A stretch of 22,327 bases of DNA from a virus. Location: positions 1-22,327 of IMG/VR virus record IMGVR_UViG_3300042691_007854. One strand, 5' to 3'. Of this stretch, positions 1 to 7,052 are shown one piece after another. The notes under the pieces are model-generated. The model searched no databases and was not told the origin of the DNA. It saw nothing but the letters and a program-made list of their open reading frames with translations. Both the position numbers and the translations under genes were made by a program. Each line of letters starts with the position of its first letter. The first letter of the stretch is position 1.

Positions 1-1072
1 GTCCACCAAATGTGCCACCTTGTGTTCCACTAGTTCCGTAAATACCGAAACTATTAACGCATCCTCCTCCACCACCGCCACCATAATAAACTGGTAGACC
101 AGTGATTGAAGATATAACACCTATACCACCATCTCCTGCTCTTTCTGGGACTATAGAGCCACCATCAGTTCCAGGTGCTCCAGCACCTCCTCCACCACCA
201 GCAAGACCATATCCATTAGCGTTACCACCAGCAAATCCTAAACCACTGGTGCCCACAGCACCAGTCGCCCAACCATATCCACCTCCACCACCAGATGAGC
301 CAATTCCTGCAGCTGCTGGAGCAAGAGGACTTCCACCATAGTTTTGATGACTGATTACGCCAGATGCGCCATCTCCACCACCAAGTGCAGTGATACCAAA
401 AATAGAAGAGTCGCCACCATTTCTCGATTCTCTAAATGGAGCAGTGATAGTATTATCCCATCCTGAAGCACCAGTACCTACAGTAACTACCCAAGTGCCA
501 CTGGGAATAAAAATAGAACCTTGGACTACTGCTCCACCACCTCCTCCACCACCAGCAGAGTCTGTGCGAGTCCCATCTTTAACAGGAAAAGAAGAATTGT
601 ATCCTCCTCCGCCACCACCACCTGCACCAACTATAAGATACTCTACGTATCCACCAGTTTTAATGTAAAATGTGCTTGAAGATGTGAATGTGTGGATTTG
701 ATAGTCTGTCGGTGCACCATGAGATCTTCTCCAATAAGAAACACTACCACCTTCAGCTATGACCTGGGAATCTCTTAACTGATTTGTCATCTCATTCGTC
801 AAACCAGCTTGATTTCTACTTTGATTAAAGTAGTTTACATCGTTATCCCAACCACCAGCGACATTTTCGATTAACCATTTTTCCAAATGCCTAATGTTTA
901 CCTCGTCTAATAGTTCAACAGGTGCTCTTAGATTAAATGGGGCATATGGAAGTGGTGTTGTCCACCATCTTTCGACGTGCTCTTCGGTAGCCCCTTCTAC
1001 TAATTTTTTAGACCTCAAATAAAGAGCCGTTGCTTTAAATTTTGGATTTTTTAACTGATTCTGGTTGGACAT
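1..1072 (-). CDS. Glycine-rich tail-fibre/adhesin-like protein (C-terminus beyond window)
   Basis: The frame is open from ATG at 1072 to the window edge, about 357 residues, with no stop. Residues 1 to about 110 are non-repetitive and probably helical, with a WWTTPLP stretch followed by APVELLDE. Around residue 120 a segment reading YQIHTFTSSSTFYIK leads into VEYLIVGAGGGGGG, which resembles the start of glycine-rich domains in phage tail fibres and adhesins. The remainder is made of runs of 4 to 8 glycines separated by short beta-like segments. The start has an AAAGG ribosome site and lies 30 bases from a T4-type late promoter, which fits a virion protein made late. It probably acts in host recognition. 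The family is judged from composition and motifs, and the exact tail location is not visible. Confidence 0.75.
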   Translation of the reverse strand, partial: MSNQNQLKNPKFKATALYLRSKKLVEGATEEHVERWWTTPLPYAPFNLRAPVELLDEVNIRHLEKWLIENVAGGWDNDVNYFNQSRNQAGLTNEMTNQLRDSQVIAEGGSVSYWRRSHGAPTDYQIHTFTSSSTFYIKTGGYVEYLIVGAGGGGGGGYNSSFPVKDGTRTDSAGGGGGGGAVVQGSIFIPSGTWVVTVGTGASGWDNTITAPFRESRNGGDSSIFGITALGGGDGASGVISHQNYGGSPLAPAAAGIGSSGGGGGYGWATGAVGTSGLGFAGGNANGYGLAGGGGGAGAPGTDGGSIVPERAGDGGIGVISSITGLPVYYGGGGGGGCVNSFGIYGTSGTQGGTFGG

Positions 1073-1101
1073 GTTATGAGAAACCTTTTATAATTATTGT
1101 A

Positions 1102-1109
1102 TATTTATA
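1102..1109 (-). promoter_or_regulatory. T4-type late promoter TATAAATA
   Basis: The minus strand reads TATAAATA, an exact match to the T4 late promoter consensus recognised by gp55 with the gp33/gp45 machinery. It sits in a 41-base gap and ends about 30 bases before the tail-fibre ATG. It is the only exact match I found outside coding sequence in this window. Confidence 0.85.
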
Positions 1110-1113
1110 AGTC

Positions 1114-1503
1114 TCACTTTTTGTTGTCTAGCTCTTCTTTTTCTGTTAATTCTAAGTCTTCTGATAATGCGTTTGTGTCACCCATTCCAGTCATAAAATG
1201 AGGTATAATCATTTTTGACTTTTTTTCTTCTAACCAATGTTTTCTTTTTTCCAATTTCTCTAATAACTCTTTAGATTCTAGGACAACTGCTTGCATGTCT
1301 ACATAATTTATAGAAGCAAGAGCTACACACAATGCATGTAATTCATCTTTAGTTAAAGATATTCTCTTTAGATCTTCTATGTCTGCGTAAAAGAATAAAT
1401 CTAATCCTTGTTTTGAGTGCCATTCTGAAAATTCAACACACGCTTCTGTAGTGCCAATATCTTCTATTTTACCAATAATTCCATCGCTTCTAATATCATT
1501 CAT
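1114..1503 (-). CDS. Hypothetical protein, 129 aa
   Basis: I do not recognise this protein. ATG at 1503 directly follows the stop codon of the upstream gene, with GGAGG inside that gene's last codons as ribosome site, so the two are translationally coupled. The N-terminal half looks compact and mixed alpha/beta (GIIGKIEDIGTTEACVEF). Residues 70 to 95 form a charged helix rich in E and K, and the tail is acidic. There is no signal peptide, membrane segment or catalytic motif. It is cotranscribed with the 243-residue gene behind tRNA-Gly and is the last gene before the late tail-fibre unit. Confidence 0.75.
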   Translation of the reverse strand: MNDIRSDGIIGKIEDIGTTEACVEFSEWHSKQGLDLFFYADIEDLKRISLTKDELHALCVALASINYVDMQAVVLESKELLEKLEKRKHWLEEKKSKMIIPHFMTGMGDTNALSEDLELTEKEELDNKK

Positions 1504-2235
1504 TTATTTTCCTCCACTGAATGGGCATTTTCTTGCTTTTTTAAAAGTTCCAATAAAATAAGGTCTATGATTGCTAGAGTATTCTACCTTTCTATACTCA
1601 ATTTCATCTACCACAATAGGTTTCCACTCAACATCATAATCACTATCGAGACAAATCCATTGATACATAGGATAACAATAATCTAATTTAATCCTTCGTA
1701 TAATTGCTGGAATAAAAACATTAACATTTAATCCATGTTGATACTTGAAGTCAACTACTCCAGGAAGCATCTTTAAACCATAATCATTTAACAAATGATT
1801 GTATGATGGTTCAAATCCAAGAAATTTAACATCTTTATTACATTTAACTAGCCATGGAGATTCAAACTTAGCATGTCTCCAATTATTGAAGTTAAAATGT
1901 TCTGTTGCATATTGATTTTTTGGATGTTCGATAATAGGAGGCGAAAAATTATCAGCGAATTGCCATGTGTATGACTTTTCATTAACCTCAATTATTAGTT
2001 CAGACCACAATGGTTGTATATTTCCTTGTTGATATAGATCAATAAATCCAGCACAAGTTTTCATAGTATGTGTTGGCATTACCATCCCTTGCGGATTTGG
2101 CAGATTAAGTGCTTTGGGAACTGCTTTCCACCACTCAGGAATAAAAGCACTTGCTCTGGGTATACCAATTTCTGCTATTCTAGGAATTCTAGTAAAACAT
2201 TCAAGAATCAATTTTTTCTTTTTAAACAAAAACAT
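1504..2235 (-). CDS. Conserved phage-type hypothetical protein, 243 aa
   Basis: The frame could be extended upstream, but that would run through tRNA-Gly. ATG at 2235 has a good GAGGT ribosome site 5 bases upstream and is the likely start. The protein begins MFLFKKKKLILECFT, then has ASAFIPEWWKAVP, TCAGFIDLYQQGNIQPLWSELII, FESPWLVK and LPGVVDFKYQHGLNV. The pattern of an EWW motif near the N-terminus, then an SPW segment and a PGVVD segment, recalls a conserved hypothetical family of marine phages, and I know no function for it. There is no signal peptide. The C-terminus KKARKCPFSGGK is basic. It follows tRNA-Gly in the unit driven by the promoter at 2351-2379. Confidence 0.8.
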   Translation of the reverse strand: MFLFKKKKLILECFTRIPRIAEIGIPRASAFIPEWWKAVPKALNLPNPQGMVMPTHTMKTCAGFIDLYQQGNIQPLWSELIIEVNEKSYTWQFADNFSPPIIEHPKNQYATEHFNFNNWRHAKFESPWLVKCNKDVKFLGFEPSYNHLLNDYGLKMLPGVVDFKYQHGLNVNVFIPAIIRRIKLDYCYPMYQWICLDSDYDVEWKPIVVDEIEYRKVEYSSNHRPYFIGTFKKARKCPFSGGK

Positions 2236-2253
2236 AGATACCTCATAATTTGA

Positions 2254-2329
2254 TGGAGCGGGAAATCGGACTCGAACCGACGACATTCTGCTTGGCAAGC
2301 AGGCATTCTACCAACTGAATTACTCCCGC
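2254..2329 (-). tRNA. tRNA-Gly(GCC)
   Basis: The acceptor GCGGGAG pairs with TTCCCGC. The discriminator is U and CCA is encoded. The anticodon loop TTGCCAA reads GCC, the T loop is GTTCGAGTC, and the D arm is intact. It lies 21 bases downstream of a -10 box and upstream of the 243-residue gene. Confidence 0.95.
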
Positions 2330-2350
2330 ATGATATTACTTATATAAACA

Positions 2351-2379
2351 ATTATACGTCAGTTTTATTTGCAAGACAA
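2351..2379 (-). promoter_or_regulatory. Sigma-70-like promoter before tRNA-Gly(GCC)
   Basis: The minus strand reads TTGTCT (2379-2374), a 17-base spacer, then TATAAT (2356-2351). The -10 is perfect and the -35 matches 4 of 6. It lies just after a terminator hairpin and upstream of tRNA-Gly, so it starts the unit tRNA-Gly, 243-aa gene, 129-aa gene. Confidence 0.75.
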
Positions 2380-2390
2380 ATAAACGTGAA

Positions 2391-2415
2391 AAGGGCAGAG
2401 GATCACCCTGCCCTT
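2391..2415 (-). terminator. Intrinsic terminator after the YkuK-like gene
   Basis: AAGGGCAG pairs perfectly with CTGCCCTT around a 9-base loop. On the minus strand the hairpin is followed by TTCACGTTTATTT, a weak U tract. It closes the unit that ends with the gene at 2452-2928 and separates it from the promoter at 2379. Confidence 0.75.
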
Positions 2416-2451
2416 CTCTGGTATTTTGTAAAATATGTTTATTATGATAAA

Positions 2452-2928
2452 TCATGCTGCTCGATGCATAGCCCACTTTAATCTGTCTGCGGCATATGAC
2501 GCTGCGAATGCATTCGGTTTTACCATCGGCACGACATTACACATTCCACGAATGTAACCAACTGCTTCGTTTATCACACAAGATGATCCATGCATTTCAT
2601 TTGGATTAATATCTAAATGTACTTCTACGTATCTATCCTCTAAAACTTCATGTAATCTGTTGTACATTTCTGCAATTTTATAGACCTCGTTCATTAGACG
2701 CATCCGAGGACGATCTATTTTTTGATCATAATCTCTTTCTCGTTGAATTTCACCAAAGATTTTACATCCATTATTGCCATTAATATGAACAACTATAGCC
2801 ATTGTATAATCTGCATACCAAACATTACCAATTAAAAATCTCTCAGAATCTCCACCAATATAAATCTTTGTTTCAGGATTCTGCTTATCAATAAATGATT
2901 TCACTTCTTCGATGTCTAGTTGTTTCAT
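2452..2928 (-). CDS. YkuK-like RNase-H-fold protein (DUF458)
   Basis: The 158-residue protein resembles Bacillus YkuK and the DUF458 family of RNase-H-like proteins. It has YIGGDSE at 23-29 (family form IGTDS), VHLDINPNE at 103-111, and VGYIRGMCNVVPMVKPNAFAASYAADR at its C-terminus, which matches the family's ending of GRI.SMG..P.IKPDAFVAS..A.R. The acidic residues D27, E81, D106 and D148 are spaced like an RNase H metal-binding quartet. Family members are assumed to act on nucleic acid, but I know of no proven substrate. ATG at 2928 has AGGA 7 bases upstream, directly after tRNA-Gly(UCC). It is the last gene before the terminator at 2391-2415. Confidence 0.8.
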   Translation of the reverse strand: MKQLDIEEVKSFIDKQNPETKIYIGGDSERFLIGNVWYADYTMAIVVHINGNNGCKIFGEIQRERDYDQKIDRPRMRLMNEVYKIAEMYNRLHEVLEDRYVEVHLDINPNEMHGSSCVINEAVGYIRGMCNVVPMVKPNAFAASYAADRLKWAMHRAA

Positions 2929-2945
2929 TATATTTCCTAATAATT

Positions 2946-3019
2946 TGGAGCGGGATGCGAGAATCGAACTCGCAACAACAGATTGGAAATCTGTAGTTTT
3001 ACCATTAAACTAATCCCGC
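2946..3019 (-). tRNA. tRNA-Gly(UCC)
   Basis: The acceptor GCGGGAT pairs with ATCCCGC, with discriminator U and encoded CCA. The anticodon stem ACAGA/TCTGT encloses TTTCCAA, so the anticodon is UCC. It is the second glycine tRNA of the window and reads GGA and GGG codons. Confidence 0.95.
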
Positions 3020-3026
3020 ATTACTG

Positions 3027-3100
3027 TGGCTACCCAGCAGGGACTCGAACCCCGACCAACAGTTTTGGAGACTGGTATGCTGCCATTACACTACTGAGTA
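3027..3100 (-). tRNA. tRNA-Trp(CCA)
   Basis: The acceptor TACTCAG pairs with CTGGGTA, so it begins with an unusual U1-A72 pair. The anticodon loop CTCCAAA reads CCA, the discriminator is G as expected for Trp, and CCA is encoded. Seven bases separate it from tRNA-Gly(UCC). Confidence 0.92.
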
Positions 3101-3111
3101 AAAATAATAAA

Positions 3112-3657
3112 TTATTTTATCCATACAAATGTCTGATCGAATACAGACATATTGTTTATTATATTGTTTTCTTTTCTAAACTGATCAACAACATGTTTTA
3201 TAGAATTGTAGTCATGACCAGAGAATATGCCACCAGTTTTAACCTTAGGATACCATCTATTTAGTTCTTCAAGAGCATGTTTTTGATTTATGTATGAGTC
3301 TACAAAAATAAAATCTAATTCATTATTTTCAATAAGATCTACAGAGTTCTCTGAAGTATCTTCTACAAATAATACTTTATTCTGTAAGCCTGTTGACATG
3401 ATATTGGTTAATGCACGAATTTTAACCTGCATTATCATATCTGAATCAACCACCATTGATTCTTCATCAATAGTATCAACATAAGGTTGATATGGATCTA
3501 TACCGTATAATGTTTTGATTCTTGGACAACACTCCAATAAAGAACAGAATGTATGTGCTTCCCATAATCCAATTTCGGCACCAACAATATGTTCCTGTGG
3601 TAGTAAATTGATTAAATGAATTATACTTTGTCCATCGGATTCTCTATAATTTATCAT
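3112..3657 (-). CDS. Class I SAM-dependent methyltransferase (Methyltransf_24-like)
   Basis: A Rossmann methyltransferase of about 181 residues. Motif I is VGAEIGLWEAHTF, followed by LYGIDPY with an acidic residue after strand 2, LFVEDTSENS, then LDFIFVDSYINQKHALEELNRWYPKVKTGGIFSGHDY. That last block (FVDs.H....L..D...W...L..GG...GHDY) is typical of the Methyltransf_24 group often found with sugar or glycan modification genes. I chose ATG at 3657, which overlaps the upstream stop as ATGA; an upstream TTG at 3669 is less likely. It forms an operon with the two oxygenases upstream and ends 12 bases before tRNA-Trp. The methyl acceptor is unknown. Confidence 0.85.
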   Translation of the reverse strand: MINYRESDGQSIIHLINLLPQEHIVGAEIGLWEAHTFCSLLECCPRIKTLYGIDPYQPYVDTIDEESMVVDSDMIMQVKIRALTNIMSTGLQNKVLFVEDTSENSVDLIENNELDFIFVDSYINQKHALEELNRWYPKVKTGGIFSGHDYNSIKHVVDQFRKENNIINNMSVFDQTFVWIK

Positions 3658-4289
3658 ATTGGTATCCAATGATTTATATCAATTAGATGATGTTGTTTAA
3701 GGAAAAGAATTTCGGTAGGAACGATATCAAATGCTACCGTTATTCTCGGTTCGTCAGAATGCCATTCACTGCTTCTATGTTTATCTCTACCGCTTGAACT
3801 AAGAACTAATAAGTTATTTTTACTCTCTACATGAATATCATCTTCTGGAACCTTTCTTCCATCTATTCTGTAAATAGTTTCAGAATTTGGTTCTACATTA
3901 ACACAATAAAACCCATGCCATGAATGATCATTAGTTGGCCAATGGCTATGCCAGTTAATAGCGTTACCTTTTTGATAGAAATTTACCCAGCATTGAATAT
4001 GATACTCGTCGAACAGTTGGACATTATGTTTCTTTTCTCTAATTATAAAATGGAAAGAATCTTTTATATTTTCGTAAAGGTTTGTCATTCCTGGGATAGG
4101 AGACATCAAATAATTATATTTTGAGAAGTATTTTGTTATTAATTGTTGGTCTTCATCTAAGTCTGGTACATCTGGTATGAATGTATCCATAACATAATTA
4201 TACATTATGTTGGCATTTCGCTTTTGTTGATACAGATCTAAATCTAGAATTCTAGTGTAGACATAATCATCAATCTCATTTATATCCAT
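3654..4289 (-). CDS. Putative 2OG-Fe(II) oxygenase, 211 aa
   Basis: The C-terminal half has the layout of a double-stranded beta-helix dioxygenase. WHSH at 113-116 gives a possible HxH in place of the usual HxD metal pair. This is followed by HGFYCVNV, a segment of about 35 residues, then KHRSSEWH (H171 or H177 as distal histidine) and PRITVAFDI, where R182 would bind 2-oxoglutarate. The family resembles the putative 2OG-Fe(II) oxygenases common in T4-like marine phages. The N-terminal 80 residues are helical and unassigned. The start at 4289 lies 8 bases after the next oxygenase gene, and the stop overlaps the methyltransferase start. The substrate is unknown. The iron ligand set is the least certain point. 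Confidence 0.65.
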   Translation of the reverse strand: MDINEIDDYVYTRILDLDLYQQKRNANIMYNYVMDTFIPDVPDLDEDQQLITKYFSKYNYLMSPIPGMTNLYENIKDSFHFIIREKKHNVQLFDEYHIQCWVNFYQKGNAINWHSHWPTNDHSWHGFYCVNVEPNSETIYRIDGRKVPEDDIHVESKNNLLVLSSSGRDKHRSSEWHSDEPRITVAFDIVPTEILFLKQHHLIDINHWIPI

Positions 4290-4297
4290 AATTATCT

Positions 4298-4906
4298 CTA
4301 GTTATAAAGAAAAGTATAATTTACTTTTCTGTTATTTTGTCCATCTTTGAATCTCGCCAGCTGTGACTCATGTTCAATATCAGAATAGAATATCATCGCT
4401 CTGTTATATCTGTATGGAATATGTACACTTTTATCTTTCGATACATGGATCAATACTCCATTATAATCATCAGAGGTTTCCTCAATACATTCGTCTGGTG
4501 TGCACCAAATGTTAAAGGTGATTTTTGCTTTAGGATCTATATGTCGTTGCACACTACTAACTTGTTTATTGTCATGAACGAACATCCAACCACGAGTATA
4601 TTCTAAATCTTTTAGACAATTAAATTTCTCTTTTATTTCTTCTGAAACATTTGTTAAAAGAGGGAACCATATATTCATACCATCTTTTGAAAAATTTATG
4701 GCAGTATAATCTTCATACTTATCATCATATTCATCTGCGTGTAAACCAAAATTTCTCAATCGCTGGCAGTATTCTTCTTTTAAAAAATTATCAACTATGG
4801 CAACTTTATTCTTTAAGAACTCAGCTTCAACATGGCTAAAATCGTTATTATTTAATACTGTGTCATCTAGTTTTTTATAGTTAAAAATGTCTTCACTAAT
4901 TATCAT
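4298..4906 (-). CDS. 2OG-Fe(II) oxygenase, 202 aa
   Basis: A canonical iron dioxygenase signature is visible. RHID at 121-124 gives the HxD pair (H122, D124), the distal histidine is H179 in DIEHES, and R193 in NNRKVNYTFLY is the likely 2-oxoglutarate ligand. Between them, KITFNIWCTPDE and NRAMIFYSD look like beta-helix strands. It is preceded by AIVDNFLKEEYCQRLRNF, a helix seen at the start of prolyl-hydroxylase-like folds. ATG at 4906 has a GGGGT ribosome site next to tRNA-Leu(UAG). It heads a three-gene block with the other oxygenase and the methyltransferase. The substrate is not predictable from sequence. Confidence 0.8.
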   Translation of the reverse strand: MIISEDIFNYKKLDDTVLNNNDFSHVEAEFLKNKVAIVDNFLKEEYCQRLRNFGLHADEYDDKYEDYTAINFSKDGMNIWFPLLTNVSEEIKEKFNCLKDLEYTRGWMFVHDNKQVSSVQRHIDPKAKITFNIWCTPDECIEETSDDYNGVLIHVSKDKSVHIPYRYNRAMIFYSDIEHESQLARFKDGQNNRKVNYTFLYN

Positions 4907-4921
4907 ATTTTACCCCATAGT

Positions 4922-5004
4922 TGGTGCCCCAAGAGAGACTCGAACTCTCACGCTTAAGCACTGGCTTCTAAGACCAGCGTGTCTACCAATTCCACCATCG
5001 GGGC
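4922..5004 (-). tRNA. tRNA-Leu(UAG)
   Basis: A class II tRNA with a long variable arm. The acceptor GCCCCGA pairs with TTGGGGC. The anticodon stem CTGGT/GCCAG encloses CTTAGAA, giving UAG. The D loop has GG, and CCA is encoded with discriminator A, as expected for leucine. Confidence 0.93.
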
Positions 5005-5020
5005 ATAATGCTACTTATCT

Positions 5021-5098
5021 TGGTCCGAGTGGTAGGATTCGAACCTACGACCCTCTGCTCCCAAAGCAGATGCGCTAACCAGACTGCGCTACACTCGG
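5021..5098 (-). tRNA. tRNA-Pro(UGG)
   Basis: The acceptor CCGAGTG pairs with CACTCGG, the anticodon loop TTTGGGA reads UGG, discriminator A and CCA are present, and the T loop is GTTCGAATC. It begins three bases after the end of the AsnB-like gene, so the tRNA must be cut from that transcript. Confidence 0.95.
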
Positions 5099-5101
5099 CT
5101 A

Positions 5102-6637
5102 TTAAATTAAATTTCTATCTTTAAGATACTCTTCAAATTTAAATTCGTATCCATTGATTATAAATCTTTCTTTATTTGTAAAACTTACTAACTTCTGATT
5201 TCTAGTCAACCAATCTTCTATATGAAGATCTCCTCCACGTGTTTTTTCTACAAACTCTGTATCAGGATAAGCATCCTTGTATATTCTATCTCGTACATCA
5301 AATCCATTCATTTTAGTATTTTTATATTCTTCTAAGAATATAGGATTTCTGACGTATGACAATAGAGTCCTTGATGTAGTAAAATTATACCAGTCTGGAT
5401 TATGAAATTTAATAAACTCATTATTGTGTGGAATTGGTATTTTTCCATTAATCAATTTAAATTCTGATCCTGCCCCAGACAAGAATACTCCATTAAATCC
5501 ATTCTGTCTCTGACGATCCATTAACCAGTGCATATAATAGCTATTACATATTACATAAACTATGTTTTTATTTAATGACCAATCTAGAACTTGCGCATAG
5601 AATTTTGTTTCTTCGAGATAAATTGGTTCATGGGGTATTTTCCATTCTTTACAAAAACTAGTGCTCACTTCATTATTATAATCTGAGTAGTCAGCTGCAT
5701 GAACATAAGTTCCTGCATTAAATTTAATTCCCAATTCTATTAAACTTCTCGCTACAAATCTGCTATCATTTCCCCCACTAAAAATAACAAAAACATCTTT
5801 ACCTTTACATAAAGTATAAAAATGATCTAACACTTCTTGTTTAAAAGATTTCAAATTGTTTTCTACAGAAAAATCTATATCAATATCACATCTGTTAGTG
5901 TTCACAAAATAATAGTTTAATTTTTTATTTTGTTTAATATTGTCCAGATCTAACTCGAAATCTTCACTTATAAAAATGTTAGAATTAAGTTGTTTTAGTG
6001 TTGGTAAGACATTTTTATTAAAAGACTCTCTGATTTCTTTGTCGCTATCTTTAAGAGTTCTTCCATAATTTTCCTCTCTACATCTAGACAATAATAATCT
6101 ATTTGTAAATACATTAACAAATGACGTTCGTTCAGATAATAAAAATGGATCTGGTCTTAAATAAATTTTTTTATTTTCTATTTTATAATCTGAATTAAAT
6201 CCACTTAAAAATAATCCTACGTATCCAGTCTTTGATTTATGATCAATAAGATAATGTATGTAATAGGAAGTCAAAAGCTGGTAAATGACACCTCGGTGGG
6301 CATAATAGTTTATTTGGTTTAATATCGTTCTTCTACTAATAAAAACTATCTCGTAATCTATGTTATTTAAGATACAAAATTGTTTTTCGAGTCTACAATC
6401 AGAATTATCTCTTTTAAAAGATCCAATCAAACATGTGAAAGGTATGTTAAGTTCTAATAAGATATTTGCTAACAGTTTACTGTTTTGGTCACCATTAAAA
6501 AGAAGTGTTATATTATTTCTGTTGTAAATAGAATTTACGTAGACAAGCAACTCTTCTTTATATGATTTCAAATCATCAATATTAGAAGAATCTAATTCTA
6601 CAACAAATCTGTTATCGTGGACAAAACTATATTTCAT
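5102..6637 (-). CDS. Tandemly duplicated asparagine-synthase-like PP-loop protein
   Basis: This 511-residue protein consists of two homologous halves about 240 residues apart. The C-terminal half has an intact PP-loop SGGNDSR at 287-293 and an AsnB-like FLSGAGSE around S387. The N-terminal half carries the matching but degenerate NGDQNSK at 48-54 and LFLSGFNSD around S145. Other aligned pairs are SYYIHYLIDHK/SYYMHWLMDRQ and FTNRLLLS/TTSRTLLS. PP-loop ATP pyrophosphatases adenylate a substrate and then transfer an amide or sulfur group. No glutaminase domain is seen. The start at 6637 has no clear ribosome site and lies 13 bases from the 3' end of tRNA-Thr. The gene sits alone between tRNA genes. 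The acceptor molecule is unknown. Confidence 0.75.
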   Translation of the reverse strand: MKYSFVHDNRFVVELDSSNIDDLKSYKEELLVYVNSIYNRNNITLLFNGDQNSKLLANILLELNIPFTCLIGSFKRDNSDCRLEKQFCILNNIDYEIVFISRRTILNQINYYAHRGVIYQLLTSYYIHYLIDHKSKTGYVGLFLSGFNSDYKIENKKIYLRPDPFLLSERTSFVNVFTNRLLLSRCREENYGRTLKDSDKEIRESFNKNVLPTLKQLNSNIFISEDFELDLDNIKQNKKLNYYFVNTNRCDIDIDFSVENNLKSFKQEVLDHFYTLCKGKDVFVIFSGGNDSRFVARSLIELGIKFNAGTYVHAADYSDYNNEVSTSFCKEWKIPHEPIYLEETKFYAQVLDWSLNKNIVYVICNSYYMHWLMDRQRQNGFNGVFLSGAGSEFKLINGKIPIPHNNEFIKFHNPDWYNFTTSRTLLSYVRNPIFLEEYKNTKMNGFDVRDRIYKDAYPDTEFVEKTRGGDLHIEDWLTRNQKLVSFTNKERFIINGYEFKFEEYLKDRNLI

Positions 6638-6650
6638 AGTATGTATTTAT

Positions 6651-6724
6651 TGGTGCCCCGTGACAGAATCGAACTGCCAATAGATGATTACAAATCAACT
6701 GTTATACCATTTAACTAACAGGGC
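6651..6724 (-). tRNA. tRNA-Thr(UGU)
   Basis: The acceptor GCCCTGT pairs with ACGGGGC, with two G-U pairs. The anticodon loop TTTGTAA reads UGU, and the anticodon stem GTTGA/TCATC has one T-T mismatch. CCA is encoded. Confidence 0.9.
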
Positions 6725-6729
6725 AAATT

Positions 6730-6804
6730 TGGCTCCAGAGGCAGGGATCGAACCTACGACCAATTGATTAACAGTCAACTGCACTACCGCTGTGCTACTC
6801 TGGA
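6730..6804 (-). tRNA. tRNA-Asn(GUU)
   Basis: The acceptor TCCAGAG pairs with CTCTGGA, the anticodon loop CTGTTAA reads GUU, discriminator G matches asparagine, and CCA is encoded. Like the Trp tRNA it starts with U. Confidence 0.94.
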
Positions 6805-6809
6805 ACATA

Positions 6810-6883
6810 TGGTTGCGGAGGGCGGAATCGAACCACCAACTGAAGCATATGAAACTTCTGAGATACCGTTTCTCTACTCCGCT
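6810..6883 (-). tRNA. tRNA with CAU anticodon, atypical acceptor (Met or Ile)
   Basis: The anticodon stem GAAGT/GCTTC encloses TTCATAT, so the anticodon is CAU. Counting from the conserved T8-A9 and from TTCGATTC in the T loop, the acceptor is AGCGGAG against CTCCGCA, leaving A1 opposite A72 unpaired. The D stem GAGA/TCTC has A11-U24. Both features recall bacterial initiator tRNA, but the three G-C pairs of the initiator anticodon stem are absent. It could be Met, or Ile if the cytosine is modified to lysidine. CCA is encoded. Confidence 0.88.
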
Positions 6884-6889
6884 GTATTC

Positions 6890-6974
6890 TGGTGGGTTGC
6901 CAGGGAATCGAACCCCGTATGCCTGAGGCGACAGATTTACAGTCTGCTGAAGTCACCAATGCTTCTCGCAACCC
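6890..6974 (-). tRNA. tRNA-Tyr(GUA)
   Basis: A class II tRNA with a long variable arm, 85 bases. The acceptor GGGTTGC pairs with GCAACCC, the loop CTGTAAA reads GUA, and discriminator A and CCA are present. Confidence 0.94.
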
Positions 6975-6976
6975 AA

Positions 6977-7052
6977 TGGTACTCGGTGGGGGAATCGAAC
7001 CCCTCCTTACTGCCGTGAAAGGGCAGTGTCCTAACCGATAGACGAACCGAGC
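6977..7052 (-). tRNA. tRNA-Glu(UUC)
   Basis: The anticodon stem CTGCC/GGCAG encloses CTTTCAC, giving UUC. The acceptor GCTCGGT pairs with ACCGAGT, with a G1-U72 wobble. CCA is encoded. It is the first tRNA behind the promoter at 7164-7192, after a structured leader of about 105 bases. Confidence 0.94.

Noticed and set aside
102-668. Proline-rich open frames on the plus strand
   Set aside because: They are the reverse complement of the glycine-rich tail-fibre gene; GGT/GGA codons read as ACC/TCC and CCA. No ribosome site or promoter supports them.
3664-4285. TATAAATC and TATAAATG near the starts of the methyltransferase and oxygenase genes
   Set aside because: Both arise from Asp-Ile-Asn codons inside coding sequence, and each has a mismatch to TATAAATA.
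6644-6651. AATAAATA before the AsnB-like gene, close to the late promoter consensus
   Set aside because: One mismatch, overlaps the tRNA-Thr 3' end, and would leave no leader before the ATG.
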